This document shows positions 60,665 through 64,000 of a DNA stretch of 64,000 nt, piece by piece (within the stretch, counting starts at the first letter, position 1; each line of letters begins with the position of its first letter). Under the pieces are notes generated by a model, which saw nothing but the letters and a program-made list of their open reading frames with translations, did not search any database and was not told the origin of the DNA. Source of the DNA: Berberis thunbergii (lineage: Eukaryota; Streptophyta; Magnoliopsida; Ranunculales; Berberidaceae); NCBI GenBank assembly GCA_003290165.1, contig QNQO01006272.1:372001-436000 (forward strand). The letters run 5' to 3'. A program made the position numbers and the translations under genes.

Positions 60665-60995
60665 CATCGAACCATACTACACCCAAGGAATAGGATTTCT
60701 CGAAATATGTTGAGATTTTCACTAAATATTTCCTATTTTGGAGTTACCGAAATGTTTTTCAAAATCTGAAATTTTTTTTTTCTCAGGGGAATTCCTTTGG
60801 AGGAAAAAATAAATATTTCAATCTCTGTATATATTAACTATAACATATTATTTTGATATCAAAAGTTTGTTATGCCAGGGATTCTTATGTAAAATGTAGT
60901 TTGAATGATGCTATAAGTCGTGTGAGACTTTTTATATAGTATTTAAGAGTTTAAAATGCATAACTTATATTGTTAAATTCAAAATTACAATCAAA
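60665..60995 (-). repeat. Dispersed repeat, copy 2 (inverted relative to 21795-22085)
   Basis: The minus strand reads AACAATATAAGTTATGCATT, TTTAAACTCTTAAATACTA and CATAACAAACTTTTGATA, the same as copy 1. There are no obvious terminal repeats. The class is unknown. Confidence 0.75.
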
Positions 60996-63364
60996 ATTTA
61001 TATTTTCCTCTTAAGACCAAACTCTCGAGACTTCAACATTTGCTAACAAACTAACAAAGATTATAACACTGTTAAGAACAAAATCTCGAGGCTCCAAACT
61101 CTTAAGAACATACTCTCTTGAGGCTCTCTATCTCTCAATAATAACTTTCTTGAGAGCTTTGCGAAACAAGCTCTGAGTCTACATCTATGACTTTGAACTC
61201 TTGGATCCTTTGATTATTTGATTTTCTTGATGCCTTTAACATACATACAATGATTCAATATATAGGCTAAACAATTCTAAACTAAACAAGAAAAACCTTC
61301 TCCGAATAGAAAAATGTTTCATACTTCATTTTCTTTGTCCCACTTGGAGAACTTTTCTATTTCGATAAGAAAGTTGAACTATTAACCACACCCCACATAT
61401 AGGCTAGGCAAGTCCAAGTCAAATAAGAAAAATCTATTCCTAATAGGAATTGATTCCTGTTTCATTTATCTTTTCCTGCAAGGAAAACTTTCTTGTTTCC
61501 AACAAAAACTAAATTCATACACCCGCATGAACCCGTATTTCTGCCTTGTTCTAATTGATCAAGGAAAACTTTTGTCAAACAATAAACTTTCCTTGTTTTG
61601 ATTGATTAAGGAAACATTATCCAAATAAAAAACCTTCCTTAATCACTAAGCTCCTAAAGGAAAATACTCATGTATCAACTCCCAATGCTAATACATTACC
61701 ATTGTATGCAAAATAGTAGTCAAATGACATTCCATAATTTTTGTGAAACAATCTCATAATGCTTTCAGTAGAAATAAATGAGATATCTCGCACCCAATCT
61801 CTTATTAAAAATTTGAGAAATTGTTTATAACCATTCAGACTATGCATATTTCGAACACCAACACCACGAGTGTGTTCATCTATCATACTCTTAATAATAA
61901 CCATTCCAATAATGTTATACTTCATAAATGCATGGATTCGCCAATTGCATTAAGGGGTGTTTGTTTTTGCTTCTAATTCAGAAGCAAACTTCTGGTTGAG
62001 TTCTTAATGAGAACTTTGAACAATATTCAGACTGTTTGTTTTTGCATCTTACTGGCTTCTAATTTAGAAGCAAAACTACTAACTTTATTAAGCGGTCTTA
62101 TTAGTTTTTAATGAAACTTATGACTTCTTACTCTAATTAAAAGTCAATCTTCTTAGTTTTTAATGAAAATATACACCACCTAAGTATCTCCCATATTGGC
62201 ATTACACAATGTAATCCTAGATTTATCATTTTCATATATTCAAATTTATAGCCAGTCTTAAAAAATACACTTGTAATTTAGTACGCAACTCAATAACCCA
62301 CCAGAAACATAGAAAAATAAATCAAGAAATGAGAAGAAAAACATATAGTGTTTAAACCACATAGAAGAATAAAGTATGAACAATTAATGAAGAATGAATA
62401 GAGTTAAAAAACAAGATGAATTGAAAAACAAAAAAAGAAATGACAATTATGTCATATGAATTAAATATAACGTAGTTAGTTTGTTGATCATCTTGCAAAA
62501 GTGATGCTTGCAAGTGTTAAGGACCTTTGGGTATTCATCTTAATTTTTGGAATAAAAACTATGTCGGTCCACCATGATGGGAGTTTGGATCATTTTCTAT
62601 CAAGTTATTTTTTTTAAAAGACAAATATAAGCAATTATTTCAACAAATTTCAAATAAATGGTTAGTTGAAAAAGGAGATAAAACCATTTCACCCGTGCAA
62701 AGAAAACCTTCGTGTAAAATGCATGCTATTATCAACAAATGCATCAAGATGCAATGAAGCAATGATTGTCATCATTAACCAAAGTGGTCGAAATCGATTA
62801 TGACCATGCCTGTGGGTTACTCTAACGATTTAGTTGGGTGAGATCTGTACTTGGAGCGTTAGAAGTAAGCTAATTCATGACCCTTTAGGTATCAATTATT
62901 TCAAAATTTTATAATAACTTTAGCCCATGAATAAATTTTGCTACCCACTGTATGATATTGTATAAAGTGGATGCCAAGTACTAAAGTAATATCTAGAAAA
63001 CAAAAAGCAAACAAAAATATTGGAGGGTGAGAATACAACAAAAAACCATTATGCACTATTTGGAAAAGTGCCTAAAACTAAATTTCGGCGATGTTTGAAA
63101 CGATACTCAACTTTGGTCGCTCTTTGAAGAGCGCCTAGCTTGTATTCCCAAGGTTTGTAGAAGTGATACATTTAATTGCTATTGATTTCTTGGGGGTGTC
63201 TTAAGATCCTACTTTAATAGCTTACTTAGGTCAAGGCTCAGAGTCTTAAGACTCCAATATATTTAAGTAATGTTAAATTAGTTTATAGTTGATGTTTTTT
63301 CCAATATATTCAAGTGATGTTGAATTAACTTATAGTTGATGCTCTTTTAAATGCACTTTATGGA
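60996..63364. other. AT-rich intergenic region
   Basis: No supported gene. A loosely duplicated stretch lies at about 61258-61450 (TATAGGCTAAACAATTC / TATAGGCTAGGCAAGTC). Repeated TTCTAATT.AGAAGCAAA phrases lie at about 61972 and 62068. Class unknown. Confidence 0.4.
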
Positions 63365-64000
63365 TGTCACGTCCCGATTTTCAAAGAAAACGAAAATCTC
63401 AAAATCCACGTAGGATTATCCGTTTCTCCAAAACTCGAGACGTGAAATTCAATAACAATAGAAACATTTAGCAGCAACAACAACGTAAACATGATGTAAG
63501 TACTGAAACAAGTAAAAACTCTAACCAGAAAAGCCTGACGTTGCTAGCCCCACTAGCGAAACTCCAGTAACGCTGCTCAAAAGTCTCTAAACTTGAAAGG
63601 CCTCATCATCTACATTCCCAAAAGAATGTACCCAAGAAGCAAAAGCTCACTTGGGTCAGCAATAAAGCTGGTGTGAGTAATCTTCATCCCAAAAACAATA
63701 AATTCGCACGTGATAACATCAAAATAAGCACAAATAATAAACAACCACGCCAACAGGTAGTTTCTCAATGAGGCAAATGTGTTATGCAAGAAAACAAAGT
63801 TCAAAGAATTTAGTTCCTCAACGAGGCAATCATGTCATCATCCTAACAAGTTAATATGCATTTACTTATACTTACACTGTAGAAGATGACTATGGCAAGT
63901 CTGACCTGCAGAAACATTAGTGGACTTGCCATCCTGCATGAAAAGAGTTATAAACAATATAATCGTAATTTATTAATTAAATAGTTGTCTTCGTACAATA
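63365..64000 (+). repeat. LTR-like repeat, copy 2 (runs off window)
   Basis: It starts TGTCACGTCCCGATTTTC at 63365 and shares most of its sequence, inverted, with 41845-42461. Because it reaches the window end, its length and internal region are unknown. LTR class is likely but not proven. Confidence 0.75.

Overview
This window is nuclear DNA of a flowering plant, most likely a eudicot. The genes have introns, the protein families are plant-specific (a CDF-type Dof factor, a plant RING-H2 E3 family), and the DNA between genes is AT-rich and packed with plant LTR retrotransposons and small TIR elements. No bacterial, organellar or viral gene set is present. I see no tRNA or rRNA gene and no CRISPR array.

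Layout. 1-7776: right-hand part of a decayed Ty3/gypsy element of Tat type (element A) with gag remnant, protease, RT/RNase H, integrase, an antisense ORF and a 3' LTR. 7925-17211: a second Tat-type element (B) with both LTRs and a near-perfect 5-bp target duplication; it has gag and protease but no RT or integrase, an antisense ORF, a minisatellite, a nested hAT-like MITE and a reversed RT/RNase H scrap. 17372-18959: a 1.6-kb foldback-like element with arms of about 0.6-0.7 kb. 19-22 kb: tandem repeats, a perfect hairpin, a MITE and a dispersed repeat. 22464-25080: exons of a multi-pass membrane protein gene (AGTRAP-like); its last exon is not secure. 25-36 kb: AT-rich sequence with a TIR element (29.6-30.9 kb), microsatellites and MITEs. 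36194-45455: a third Tat-type element (C) with an exact 5-bp duplication; it lacks pol, and its antisense ORF is split by a 3.5-kb insertion carrying a DEAD-box helicase fragment. 45.8-47.9 kb: a RING-H2 E3 ligase gene with a 5'-UTR intron. 50519-51335: a hAT (Tip100-like) non-autonomous element with a perfect 8-bp duplication. 51906-57110, minus strand: a two-exon Cycling Dof Factor gene. 57.1-63.4 kb: AT-rich intergenic DNA. 63365-64000: start of an LTR-like repeat that is an inverted copy of sequence at 41.85-42.46 kb.

Three intact-looking host genes are visible: the membrane protein (at least exons 1-3), the RING E3 and the CDF. They are not an operon and need not act together. CDFs are photoperiod and flowering repressors that are degraded by ubiquitination through FKF1/GI; the neighbouring E3 is from a different family and I infer no link.

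The most notable pattern is that all three Tat-type elements carry a homologous protein-like ORF on the opposite strand between the gag/pol region and the 3' LTR. Two of them have lost RT and integrase but still keep gag and this antisense ORF.
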